Assembly: GCF_009735685.1 (NCBI RefSeq)
Contig: NZ_WHPN01000255.1
Location: 1-54,234, forward strand
Length of the DNA stretch: 54,234 bases
DNA from: Streptomyces lycii
Lineage (GTDB): Bacteria > Actinomycetota > Actinomycetes > Streptomycetales > Streptomycetaceae
Direction: 5' to 3'
Both the position numbers and the translations under genes were made by a program. Shown piece by piece: positions 33,650 through 41,376 of the stretch (its first letter is position 1; every line of letters starts with the position of its first letter). Below the pieces are notes generated by a model that saw nothing but the letters and a program-made list of their open reading frames with translations, was not told where the DNA came from and ran no database searches.

Positions 33650-34607
33650 CACCGGGCCCCGGCGCGGCGGCGACCCGCGCGGTACGGAGTCCGGCGCCGC
33701 GCTGTCCGACGGCCCGCCGTCCGGCGGCGCGGCCGGACCCACCGCCTCCGCCTCCGCCTCCGCCTCCGGGGACTGCACCGACTTCGCCTCCGGCCTCGAC
33801 GCCCTGGAGGCGCCGCAGGCCCGGTCCGCGCGGCACCGGCTGGCGGACAAGGCCCTCGGCCCGGTGCTGGCCGTCGTCGTCGTCCTCGGGCTGTGGCAGC
33901 TCGCCCACACCCTGAGCTGGTCGGCGGCGCTGCCCGCCCCCGCCGAGGTCGGCGGGGACCTCGCCGCCGCCTGGAGCGACGGCACGCTGCTGCCGAGCCT
34001 GCTGCACAGCATCCAGCGCTGCCTGCTCGGTTTTCTGCTCGCGGTCGCGATCGGCGCCCCGCTGGGGCTGTTCGTCGCCCGGTACGGGCCTGCCCGTTCG
34101 GTCTTCGGGCCGATCCTGAGCGCCGTGCAGTCGCTGCCCGCCGCGGCGCTGGTGCCGGTCGCCGTGATCGCGCTCGGCGAGTCCGAGGGCGCCGTCTACA
34201 CCGTGGTGCTGCTCGGCGCGGTGCCGTCCGTGGCCATGGGGCTGGTCGCCGCCACCGACCAGGTGTCACCGCTGCTGCTGCGCGCCGGGCGGACGCTCGG
34301 CGCGACCGGCTGGCGCGGCGCCGTGCACGTCCTGATACCCGCGGCCATGCCCGGGTTCGTCATCGCGCTGAAGCAGGGCTGGACGTTCGGCTGGCGCGCC
34401 CTGATGACGGCCGAGCTGATCACCGCGACGCCGCTGCCCGGGGTGGGGCGCATCCTCAACGAGGGCAAGGAGAGCGCCGACATGAGCCTGGTGCTCGCCG
34501 CGGTGCTGCTGATCCTCGCCATCGGGGTGCTCGTGGAGGCCGCAATCTTCGCCCCGGTCGAACGGCGGGTGCTGCGCAGCCGGGGGCTTCAGGGAGGCCC
34601 GGCATGA
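33636..34607 (+). CDS. ABC transporter permease (sulfonate/nitrate/taurine type)
   Basis: This 323-aa permease has about six membrane helices, starting with GPVLAVVVVLGLWQLAHTL. The conserved cytoplasmic EAA-like loop is AGRTLGATGWRGAVHVLIPA, then MPGFVIALKQGWTFGWRALM. It pairs with the ATPase encoded just upstream. The first 60 residues are hydrophilic and low-complexity (ASASASASGD), longer than in most relatives. The stop overlaps the sirohydrochlorin chelatase start by ATGA. Substrate is inferred only from the operon. Confidence 0.9.
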   Translation: MPATDTGPRRGGDPRGTESGAALSDGPPSGGAAGPTASASASASGDCTDFASGLDALEAPQARSARHRLADKALGPVLAVVVVLGLWQLAHTLSWSAALPAPAEVGGDLAAAWSDGTLLPSLLHSIQRCLLGFLLAVAIGAPLGLFVARYGPARSVFGPILSAVQSLPAAALVPVAVIALGESEGAVYTVVLLGAVPSVAMGLVAATDQVSPLLLRAGRTLGATGWRGAVHVLIPAAMPGFVIALKQGWTFGWRALMTAELITATPLPGVGRILNEGKESADMSLVLAAVLLILAIGVLVEAAIFAPVERRVLRSRGLQGGPA

Positions 34608-35437
34608 CGTACGCGCCGAACGGGTCCGGCGCCGGAGCCCGGCCTGCGCCCGGCTCGGGTGCAGCGCCCGGGTGCCGCTCCGCTGCCGCTCCCGCGCTGC
34701 TGATCGTCGCCCACGGCAGCCGCGACCCGCGGCACGCCGCGACCGTCACCGCGCTCACCGAACGCGTCCGCGCGCTGCGGCCGGACGTGCGTGTCGAGAC
34801 CGGCTATCTGGACTTCTGCGCCCCGAGCGTGCCGCGGGTCCTGGACCGGCTGGCGGCGGACGGCGTACGCGAGGTCGTGGCGCTCCCCCTGCTGCTGACC
34901 CACGCCTTCCACGCCAAGTCCGACATCCCCGGGGTGCTGCGCGAGGCCGGTGCCCGGCTGCCGCGGCCGGCCATCACCCAGGCGGAGGTGCTGGGCCCCT
35001 CGCCGCTGCTGACCGCGGCCCTGGAACAGCGGCTGTACGAAGCCGGGGTGCGCCGCGGCGACCGTGCCTCGACCGGGGTCGTGCTGGCCTCGGCGGGCTC
35101 CTCAGACCCGGAGGCGATCGCAGTGATCGCAGCAATCGCGCGGGAGTGGCGGCACACCGGTTGGTGCGCCGTGCGGCCTGCGTTCGCCTCCGCATCTCTC
35201 CCCCGCACGGCGGACGCCGTGCGCGCCCTCCGCGCGGAGGGCGTCCGCCGGGTGGCGGTGGCGCCGTACGTCATCGCCCCGGGCCGGCTGCCCGACCGCA
35301 TCGTGGCCGGCGCCCGGGAGGCGGACGCCGACTTCCTGGCGGACGTGCTCGGCCCGTGCCCGGAGCTGGCCCGGCTGCTGATCCGGCGCTACGAAGAGGC
35401 CCGCACGGCACGGCCGCTGACGGCGCTGAGCGCCTAG
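34604..35437 (+). CDS. Sirohydrochlorin ferrochelatase-like protein
   Basis: This 277-aa protein belongs to the CbiX/SirB chelatase family. It has duplicated halves: the first contains LLIVAHGSRDPRHAATV and VALPLLLTHAFHAKSDIPGV, and the second GVVLASAGSSDPEAIAVIAA and RVAVAPYVIAPGRLPDRIV. In this operon the likely job is inserting Fe(II) into sirohydrochlorin to make siroheme for the sulfite reductase. Known actinobacterial sulfate clusters end with such a gene. Co insertion for cobalamin is an alternative role. A Gly/Ala/Pro-rich 25-residue N-terminus precedes the domain. Confidence 0.88.
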   Translation: MTYAPNGSGAGARPAPGSGAAPGCRSAAAPALLIVAHGSRDPRHAATVTALTERVRALRPDVRVETGYLDFCAPSVPRVLDRLAADGVREVVALPLLLTHAFHAKSDIPGVLREAGARLPRPAITQAEVLGPSPLLTAALEQRLYEAGVRRGDRASTGVVLASAGSSDPEAIAVIAAIAREWRHTGWCAVRPAFASASLPRTADAVRALRAEGVRRVAVAPYVIAPGRLPDRIVAGAREADADFLADVLGPCPELARLLIRRYEEARTARPLTALSA

Positions 35438-35500
35438 CCAGGGCCCGGCTCGTGCCGATGGCCGGGATCCCGGGTACGGCCCCCGGGACGCCCGGGCGCC

Positions 35501-35695
35501 TCACCGTCTCCGTGCGTACTCAGCCGACTTGACGCCGCGTATGAGTGTGCGGAGCGCGTCGGGCGTGGTCCAAAGGACGGTGTCCGGCTCGTCGCTCTCA
35601 CGGATGCGGAGGGTGCCGTCACCGGCTGCGGCGACGTAGACGCAGGACGAGGCCTGCTCACTGTACGAGGACTTCTGCCAGTTCAGCGCTGACAT
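35501..35695 (-). CDS. DUF397 protein
   Basis: This 64-aa protein has the DUF397 signature: WQKSSYSEQASSCVYVA at the N-terminus and the VLWTTPDALRTLIRGVK-like core. DUF397 proteins are usually encoded next to XRE regulators with a DUF5753 domain in Streptomyces and are thought to modulate or antagonise them. It begins 16 bp after the stop of the XRE gene, so they form an operon. It lies convergent to the end of the sulfur operon, separated by 63 bp of GC-rich DNA. Confidence 0.9.
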   Translation of the reverse strand: MSALNWQKSSYSEQASSCVYVAAAGDGTLRIRESDEPDTVLWTTPDALRTLIRGVKSAEYARRR

Positions 35696-35711
35696 GGAGG
35701 GGGTCCACCTT

Positions 35712-36566
35712 TCAGGTCGAAGCGAGGATGCTGTTTACGAGGTCCCTCGACCGGTTCGCCGGCAGGGCCACCTCTTCCATACGGTCAAGGACCTGTCGGT
35801 ACACCTCCAGCTGTGCCGGGGAGTCCACGATGTCGCCGCCGTGCGTCGTGTCGATCTGTACCGTGTCGAGCTGCGTGACGGGCCCGTACACGTAGTCGAC
35901 CCCACGAGCCGAACTGGGGAACTGCCCCGCGCCGAAGGGGATCACCTGGATGGTGACGTTCCCCCGGTCGCTGATCGCCAACAGGTGTTCGAGCTGGCTG
36001 CGAGCGACCGCCGCGCCGCCGAACTGCATGCGCAGGGCGGCTTCATGGATGATCGCCGTGTACGGCGGGGGGTCGTCCCGGTAGAGGACTGCCTGCCGTT
36101 TGATCCGGTAGGAGACACGGTGCTCGATCTCGTGCGGGAGCAGTCGTGGAACCGCACCGTCGAACAGTGCCCGGGCCTGGTCCGTCGTCTGCAGAAGTCC
36201 GGGGATGTTGACGATTTGTGCCACGCGGAGGGCCGTCGCGTGGTGCTCGATTTCGGCGAGGTCGAGGAAGCCGGTCGGAAGGATCTCCCGGTACTCCTCC
36301 CACCAACCACGCTTGCGCTCGCCGGTCATTCCGGCGAGCGCGTCGACCAGCGCCGCGTCAGTGCAGTCGTAATGACGGGCCAGTGCCCGCACCCGGTCGG
36401 CGCTGACGCCGTACCGCCCGGCCTCGATGTTGCTGATCCGGGACTGGGTGACCCCGAGCCGTGCCGCTGCGCCTGTCGCGGACAGGTCCGCCCGTTCGCG
36501 CAGCCTCCGCAACTCGGTACCCAGGCGTCGTCGCCGAACCGTTGACGGCGGGTGGGGCGTCGGCAT
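35712..36566 (-). CDS. XRE-family regulator with DUF5753 domain
   Basis: This 284-aa protein carries an N-terminal helix-turn-helix (LGTELRRLRERADLSATGAA, then LGVTQSRISNIEAGRYGVSA, about residues 15-70). The C-terminal DUF5753 domain contains GWWEEYREILPTGFLDLAE, IPGLLQTTDQARALF and ISDRGNVTIQVIPFGAG. This is the WhiJ-like family, which acts in developmental and antibiotic regulation in Streptomyces. ATG at 36566 has GGGAGA upstream; ATG 21 bases earlier is less likely. It is divergent from an ATP-binding protein gene, a typical whiJ/abaA-like cluster. Confidence 0.9.
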   Translation of the reverse strand: MPTPHPPSTVRRRRLGTELRRLRERADLSATGAAARLGVTQSRISNIEAGRYGVSADRVRALARHYDCTDAALVDALAGMTGERKRGWWEEYREILPTGFLDLAEIEHHATALRVAQIVNIPGLLQTTDQARALFDGAVPRLLPHEIEHRVSYRIKRQAVLYRDDPPPYTAIIHEAALRMQFGGAAVARSQLEHLLAISDRGNVTIQVIPFGAGQFPSSARGVDYVYGPVTQLDTVQIDTTHGGDIVDSPAQLEVYRQVLDRMEEVALPANRSRDLVNSILAST

Positions 36567-36736
36567 CGTTCTCCCTTGCTCGCACACAGTGCCCTGGCGT
36601 CACCCCATCGAGGGGAAGTGTGTCGTAGACCATCAATTTCTAGAAAGTATTCCATGGAAAGTCGCTACGGTTGCGAACAAGCCAACCGGCCGCGTGCCCA
36701 TCGGGCCGCAAATCGCCCTCCCCGCAGGAGACTTCC

Positions 36737-37270
36737 ATGCTCACCGTAGCCCCGGGCTGGACCTACGCCCTCCACCTCCCGCACGATCCCCGCGCTCCGC
36801 GTATCGCCCGTACAACCTTGCGAGCCGTGCTCGACAGCCATGCCATGGGCGAACTCGCCGAGATCGCCGAGCTGCTGGCCTCCGAGCTGGTGACCAACGC
36901 CTACCGGCACACCGACGGACCGTCGTCCATGCGCCTGCGCGGCTCGGCGGGCGGACGGCTGCGGGTGACGGTCCGGGACACCGACCCGACGGTCCCGGCA
37001 CCGTTCGACCGCTCCCCGCACTCGGCCGGAGTGGCGATCGCAGCCGACGCGGCCGGGGCACCGGAGACCGCAGCCAGTACGGCCGAGGCGCCGGACACCG
37101 AGGCCGACGGCGGGCGCGGGCTGGAGATCGTGCGGCTGTGCGCGGACAACTGGGGCAGTTGCCTGCTGGGGAGCGGACGTGACGACAACGGCCGCCCCGG
37201 GCGGGGGCCACGCGGCAAGCTGCTGTGGGTCGAGCTGGTACAACGAACCCGGTTCGTCATGGCGGCATGA
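36737..37270 (+). CDS. ATP-binding protein (HATPase_c_2, anti-sigma-like)
   Basis: This 177-aa protein has a GHKL ATPase fold as in RsbW/SpoIIAB-like regulators. The N-box is ELLASELVTNAYRHTDG. The G1 box is partly present around VTVRDTDPTVPAP and the G2 box is GGRGLEIVRLCADNWG. An Ala/Thr/Glu-rich insert separates them (about residues 100-128). ATG at 36737 has GCAGGAG 6 bases upstream. Such proteins can bind sigma factors or antisigma antagonists; in whiJ-like clusters they accompany XRE and DUF397 proteins. Confidence 0.85.
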   Translation: MLTVAPGWTYALHLPHDPRAPRIARTTLRAVLDSHAMGELAEIAELLASELVTNAYRHTDGPSSMRLRGSAGGRLRVTVRDTDPTVPAPFDRSPHSAGVAIAADAAGAPETAASTAEAPDTEADGGRGLEIVRLCADNWGSCLLGSGRDDNGRPGRGPRGKLLWVELVQRTRFVMAA

Positions 37271-37287
37271 GCGGACCGGCTCCAGCC

Positions 37288-37333
37288 ACGCGGGCCGGTC
37301 CCTGGAAGACACGCGGGCCGGCCCTGGAAGAAT
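37288..37333 (+). repeat. 23-bp imperfect tandem duplication before the small gene
   Basis: A unit beginning ACGCGGGCCGGTCCCTGGAA starts at 37288 and recurs at 37311 with one base lost. It lies in the 105-bp gap between the ATP-binding protein gene and the small downstream gene. No function is apparent. Confidence 0.6.
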
Positions 37334-37375
37334 GGCCGCGGCCGACCGGCCGGGCGATCGAAGCTGGGGAGCGCC

Positions 37376-37690
37376 GTGATCCGCGATCTGTACAACGTCC
37401 GCACCGTACCGGCGGAGCCGGGCACCACTCCGCTGACCCCGGAGGAGGAACGGCGGACCACGGCCGTCTTCTTCGCCGAGATCGGCACCAAGGTGGCCGA
37501 ACACGGCTGGACCCGCTTCCCGGCCCACACGCCCGAGCAGCGCCGGCGACTCCTCCGCGTCGGCGAGATGCTGAGCGAGCACTGGGGCACGCCCGTGTCG
37601 GTGCTGGCGGAGGACGAGTGCTCGATGCGCTTCTCCCTCCCCGGCCACGAACTGCCGCCGTCGGCAGGAACGGCGCAGCACGAGCGGTAG
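37376..37690 (+). CDS. Small conserved-type protein of unknown function
   Basis: This 104-aa protein is hydrophilic and has no recognised domain. It reads LTPEEERRTTAVFFAEIGTK, then VAEHGWTRFPAHTPEQRRRL and GEMLSEHWGTPVSVLAED. The GTG at 37376 follows GGGGAG, a good ribosome site, and codon use fits a real gene. It sits 105 bp after the ATP-binding protein gene and may be part of the same whiJ-like cluster. It ends 31 bp from the convergent TetR gene, with a hairpin between. Function is unknown. Confidence 0.65.
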   Translation: MIRDLYNVRTVPAEPGTTPLTPEEERRTTAVFFAEIGTKVAEHGWTRFPAHTPEQRRRLLRVGEMLSEHWGTPVSVLAEDECSMRFSLPGHELPPSAGTAQHER

Positions 37691-37696
37691 GCCGGG

Positions 37697-37721
37697 GGGC
37701 CCGGCACACTTGCCGGCCCGG
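37697..37721. terminator. Hairpin between convergent genes
   Basis: The 31-bp spacer between the small gene and the TetR gene contains GGGCCCGGCA and TGCCGGCCC arms around CACT, a 9-bp stem with one bulged base. It is a reasonable bidirectional terminator for both flanking genes. Confidence 0.5.
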
Positions 37722-38300
37722 TCAGGGCAGCAGGGTTCGTGCCTCTTCCCGCGCCTCGGCGATCGGGGCGGGAAAGACGCGCAGACCATGAGCCACCAGC
37801 GCCCCCTCGTGCAGGAGCATCAGGGTTCGGCCCAGGCGCTCCGGGTCCGGCACGGGCAGCCCGCGGGCCAGGTCCGTGAAGAGGTCGAGCATCCACCGCT
37901 TCTGGCCGGTGATGATCCCGTAGGCGGGGTGTGCCGGGTCGCTGATCTCGGCGTGGGCGTTCACCATGCTGCACCCCTTGGAACTGTGCTCGGCCGCCCA
38001 TGACTCCGACGCGTCGAAGACGGCCAGGATCCGGTCGGCCGGAGGGCCGGCGCCGTCGAGGCGTTCGGCGAGGTACGCGCGCCAGCGTTCGTCGCGGGCC
38101 GCCAGGTATTCCACGACGATCTGCTCCTTCGAGCCGAACCGGTCGTAGAGCGTCTTCTTCGTGACGCCCGCCTCGGCCGCGATCAGGTCCACGCCGACCG
38201 CGTGGATGCCCCGCTCATAGAAGAGCCGTTCCGCCGCCACGAGGGCCCGCCGGGCGCCGGGCGTCATGGTGATCCGTCGGGGCTGTGCTGTCTCGGCCAT
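37722..38300 (-). CDS. TetR-family transcriptional repressor
   Basis: This 192-aa regulator has the TetR helix-turn-helix at about residues 15-60 (RRALVAAERLFYERGIHAVG, then AAEAGVTKKTLYDRFGSKE). The ligand domain follows with SKGCSMVNAHAEISDPAHPA. ATG at 38300 starts the conserved part; the open frame extending upstream crosses the operator region and is not used. It is divergent from an EamA-type exporter gene and probably represses it and itself through the repeats at 38310-38355. Confidence 0.9.
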   Translation of the reverse strand: MAETAQPRRITMTPGARRALVAAERLFYERGIHAVGVDLIAAEAGVTKKTLYDRFGSKEQIVVEYLAARDERWRAYLAERLDGAGPPADRILAVFDASESWAAEHSSKGCSMVNAHAEISDPAHPAYGIITGQKRWMLDLFTDLARGLPVPDPERLGRTLMLLHEGALVAHGLRVFPAPIAEAREEARTLLP

Positions 38301-38309
38301 GCCGTTCAG

Positions 38310-38355
38310 TATACCGACCTGTATAGTGGGGAGCCAGTAAACCGATCTGTCTAGT
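38310..38355. promoter_or_regulatory. Operator-like 17-bp direct repeats between TetR and EamA genes
   Basis: ATACCGACCTGTATAGT at 38311-38327 and AAACCGATCTGTCTAGT at 38339-38355 differ at only three of 17 positions, with starts 28 bp apart. The first lies in a palindrome, TATAC-N6-GTATA at 38310-38325. Placement between the divergent TetR and transporter genes makes this the likely TetR binding region; TATAGT could also serve as a -10 element. Confidence 0.6.
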
Positions 38356-38376
38356 CGTACGGGAGTGAGCCAAGTC

Positions 38377-39474
38377 GTGAACCTCCTGCTCTCCGGGGCC
38401 TTCGTCCTCTGCTGGAGTTCCGGATTCATCGGTGCCAAGCTCGGCGCCGGCAGCGCGGGCGCGGTGACCGTGCTGATGTGGCGGTTCCTGCCGCTGGCCC
38501 TCGTTCTCGTACTCGTCGCCCTGCTGCTGGACCGGGCGCCGTGGCGCGGTCTCCGTCCCCGCGACGGCGGGCGGCAGGTCCTGATCGGCGCGCTGTCGCA
38601 GAGCGGCTATCTGCTCACCGTCTACTACGCCATCCAGCTCGGCGTCTCCAGCGGCACGACCGCCCTGATCGACGGCACCCAGCCGCTGGTCGCGGGCGCA
38701 CTGGCGGGGCCTCTGCTGCGGCAGTACGTCACCGCCCGGCAGTGGCTCGGCCTGTGCCTCGGACTGGCCGGGGTCGCCGTGGTCACCACGGCGGACGCGT
38801 CTGCGGCCGCCGGCGTGGTCTGGTGGGCGTATCTCGTGCCGTTCGCCGGGATGCTGTCCCTGGTGGCGGCCACCATGCTGGAGAGCCGCTCGCGCCACCG
38901 CGTCGAGCCCAGGGTCGCCCTCACCGTCCACTGCGCCACCAGCGCGGCCGTCTTCACCGGTCTCGCCGTGGTGACGGGTGCCGCGGTCCCGCCCGCCGAG
39001 CCGTCGTTCTGGCTCGCGGTCGGCTGGCTCGTCGTGCTCTCCACCTTCGGCGGCTACGGCCTCTACTGGCTGGTGCTGCGCCGGTCCGGCGTCATGCGGG
39101 TGAACACCCTGATGTTCCTGATGGCACCGGTCACCGCGGTGTGGGGCGCACTGATGTTCGGGGAGCCGTTCGGGCCGCAGACGGCGATCGGGCTGGCGAT
39201 CGGGCTGGCCGCGGTGGCGGTCGTCCACCGGACGGGCGGGGCACGCCGATCCGGCACCGGCCGGCCGGTGTCCGAAGACGGGCTCCGGACGCTCGGCGGA
39301 CGCGGAGGCGGGGGCAGCGGCGGCGGGGTGTGGTTCCCGCCGGGCGGGACAGCTCGGGTCCGCGTCCGGCTCAGCCGGCGCAGAGCAGCCGTGTCTCGCT
39401 GCCCGGGATCCCCTTGGCCCACCAGTGGTCGTAGCGCTGGTACGCCCTCGGCTCGCGGTCGGCGAGGAACGTGA
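38377..39474 (+). CDS. EamA/DMT-family transporter with an extended C-terminus
   Basis: This 365-aa protein contains the two EamA repeats of a drug/metabolite transporter. Helices include LLLSGAFVLCWSSGFIGAKL, VTVLMWRFLPLALVLVLVAL, SGTTALIDGTQPLVAGALAG and VNTLMFLMAPVTAVWGALMF. About ten membrane helices end near residue 285. The last 80 residues (from GGARRSGTGRPVSEDG) are Gly/Arg-rich and overlap the end of the convergent AlkZ-like gene by 104 bp. I chose GTG at 38377 with GGGAG upstream; GTG at 38365 is possible. Substrate unknown; likely regulated by the divergent TetR protein. Confidence 0.85.
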   Translation: MNLLLSGAFVLCWSSGFIGAKLGAGSAGAVTVLMWRFLPLALVLVLVALLLDRAPWRGLRPRDGGRQVLIGALSQSGYLLTVYYAIQLGVSSGTTALIDGTQPLVAGALAGPLLRQYVTARQWLGLCLGLAGVAVVTTADASAAAGVVWWAYLVPFAGMLSLVAATMLESRSRHRVEPRVALTVHCATSAAVFTGLAVVTGAAVPPAEPSFWLAVGWLVVLSTFGGYGLYWLVLRRSGVMRVNTLMFLMAPVTAVWGALMFGEPFGPQTAIGLAIGLAAVAVVHRTGGARRSGTGRPVSEDGLRTLGGRGGGGSGGGVWFPPGGTARVRVRLSRRRAAVSRCPGSPWPTSGRSAGTPSARGRRGT

Positions 39475-40519
39475 CGAGCGACTCGGCTTCCGCGGCCAGC
39501 CCCTCCCAGACAGGGGCGGCGAGGGGGTGGAACGCGGTGGCCTCGACGCCCCCGTCGACGGGACGCCAGACGCCGGCGACGTGGCCGTCGACCAGCAGCG
39601 TGGGCAGCACATCGCCGTTGACGCGCGTGACGAGCTTGCGGTACGCGGGCGGTATGACGCGGCCGCGGTCGGCGTAGGCCAACAGCACGCTGTCCCACAT
39701 CGCCATCAGCCGCGGCGGGGCGGGGATGTCACCGGGCGGCCTCGGCGCGCCGGGGACGTCGTACAGCACCGTGTCGCCGGGCCCCCGCAGCTCCACCAGT
39801 TCGCCGGCGAGCGCCCGGACGGCCGCTGTGGCCCTGTCCCGCCGGACCAGCGTGAACTGCGCGATGTCCGCCACCGACGCCGGGCCGAAGCCCGCGAGGT
39901 AGCGCCGGACCAGCGCCTGGAGTCCCCGGGCGGCGACGTCGGGATCCGCCGGTCCGGGCCGTTCGCCGGCCGCGACGTACGAGGGTCTGGCGCCGAACGA
40001 CCAGGGCCCGCCCGTCGGCGCGTGCCACAGCGGCGCGTACTGCCGCAGCATCCGCTGTGCCGCCGGATCCGCCGGCCCGCCGAGCTGCTCGCCGAGCCAG
40101 GCTGCTGTCTCGGCGGCGGTCCGCGGCCGGTCGGCGTACGCCAGCAGACCCGGGATCAGGACGCCCGCGTCGTCGGCGGTGAGCCCGGAGGCTCTGAAGC
40201 GGGAGTCGCCGAGTCTGGAGGCGCGCAGGGTCGGCTCCATGGCCTCACGGAAGATCCGGTAGTCCTCGGCGTGGACCAGGTGCAGGGTGATCCGCATCAG
40301 CGTCGCCTTCACGGTCCGGAAACCCGCCACGGCGGCGTCGAGGTCCGCCGGGTCGAAGCCGCTGAGCCTGTTCCACAGCGCGATGTACGGCGAGGCCGGC
40401 TGCTGCGCCTGGAGCGCGACCACGCGCCGCACCGCTTCCTCGACGCCGAGGGGCTCGCGGCCCAGCAGCAGCTGACGGGCGAGCGTGGCGCGGTTGAGTT
40501 CCCGTGCGGTGGTGCTCAT
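39371..40519 (-). CDS. AlkZ-like DNA glycosylase (winged-helix DNA-binding family)
   Basis: This 382-aa protein belongs to the HTH_42/AlkZ family of winged-helix DNA glycosylases. The N-terminal motif VVALQAQQPASPYIALWNRL places Gln37 and Gln39 in the QxQ arrangement known as catalytic in AlkZ of Streptomyces sahachiroi. Later segments, LMRITLHLVHAEDYRIF and the C-terminal AYQRYDHWWAKGIPGSETRL, fit the family. AlkZ excises azinomycin B crosslinks; related proteins repair other bulky lesions. Its ATG overlaps the stop of the DeoR gene by 4 bp, so it is in the sugar acid operon. Substrate is unknown. Confidence 0.8.
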   Translation of the reverse strand: MSTTARELNRATLARQLLLGREPLGVEEAVRRVVALQAQQPASPYIALWNRLSGFDPADLDAAVAGFRTVKATLMRITLHLVHAEDYRIFREAMEPTLRASRLGDSRFRASGLTADDAGVLIPGLLAYADRPRTAAETAAWLGEQLGGPADPAAQRMLRQYAPLWHAPTGGPWSFGARPSYVAAGERPGPADPDVAARGLQALVRRYLAGFGPASVADIAQFTLVRRDRATAAVRALAGELVELRGPGDTVLYDVPGAPRPPGDIPAPPRLMAMWDSVLLAYADRGRVIPPAYRKLVTRVNGDVLPTLLVDGHVAGVWRPVDGGVEATAFHPLAAPVWEGLAAEAESLVTFLADREPRAYQRYDHWWAKGIPGSETRLLCAG

Positions 40520-41310
40520 GCGGCCCCGCCCGCCCGGAGAAGGGTGACGCCCGCGGCCGCGCAGTCGTCCTCCAGGTCCGCCGGGGCGTCGCCGTCCGTC
40601 ACCAGCGTCCAGCCGCCGGGGAGTTCCGCCCAGGCGGGGACGTCGGCCACGGCGAGCTTGGTGGAGTCCGCCAGCACGACGACCCGGTCGGCCCGTGCCG
40701 CGACCCGTTCCTTGACCGCCGTCTCCTCCAGCGTCGGCTCCCCCACGCCGCGGTGCGGGTCGACGGCGTCGGCGCCGAGGAAGGCGACCGAGAACGACAG
40801 CCGGTCCAGGGCCAGATCCGTCAGCGGTCCGACGAGTCCGTGGCTGAGCGGCCGGACCTGCCCGCCCAGCATCACCACATCGATTTGCGGCGACTCGGCG
40901 AGCACCGCGGCGGTTTCGAGCCCCCGGGTGGCGACGAGGGCGCGTCCGCTCGCCGCCTCGGCCAGCCGCCGGGCCAGCGCCGCGCAGGTCGTTCCGGCGT
41001 CGACGAACACCGCGCCGGTGTCCGGCACCAGCTCCAGCGCCACCTCCGCGACAGCGGCCTTCGCCCGGCGCCGGACCAGTGCGCTCTCGCCGACCGGCCG
41101 CTCGTGGAAGGCGTCCGGCACGACGGCTCCGCCGTACGTCCGCGCCACCTTCCGGTCCTCGGTGAGCCGGCCGAGGTCGCGCCGGACCGTGGAGGGTGAC
41201 ACGGCCAGGACGGCGGCGAGCTTTTCGACCTGCGTCGTTCCCTCACGCAGCAGCCGGAGCAGTTGCTCGTGCCGCTCCCGGGTGCTCCGCCGTGCGGCGC
41301 GCTGCGCCAT
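40516..41310 (-). CDS. DeoR/GlpR-family transcriptional regulator
   Basis: This 264-aa repressor has a DeoR helix-turn-helix at about residues 12-60 (ERHEQLLRLLREGTTQVEKL, then AVLAVSPSTVRRDLGRLTED, and KVARTYGGAV). The DeoR sensor domain includes VFVDAGTTCAALARRL and DVVMLGGQVRPLSHGLVGPL. DeoR/GlpR proteins respond to phosphorylated sugars. It lies directly after the PdxA2-type gene (66-bp gap) and likely regulates the sugar acid operon. Its stop overlaps the AlkZ-like gene start. Confidence 0.9.
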   Translation of the reverse strand: MAQRAARRSTRERHEQLLRLLREGTTQVEKLAAVLAVSPSTVRRDLGRLTEDRKVARTYGGAVVPDAFHERPVGESALVRRRAKAAVAEVALELVPDTGAVFVDAGTTCAALARRLAEAASGRALVATRGLETAAVLAESPQIDVVMLGGQVRPLSHGLVGPLTDLALDRLSFSVAFLGADAVDPHRGVGEPTLEETAVKERVAARADRVVVLADSTKLAVADVPAWAELPGGWTLVTDGDAPADLEDDCAAAGVTLLRAGGAA

Positions 41311-41376
41311 CCCTGTCTCCGTTCCTCTCGTCGCGCCGCCGGGCGCGAGCCGCCGCTCGGCCCGCCGTGGTCCGTG

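Noticed and set aside
31538..34012. Long minus-strand open frame across cysN and the ABC genes
   Set aside because: Antisense to well-identified genes, with no motif of its own.
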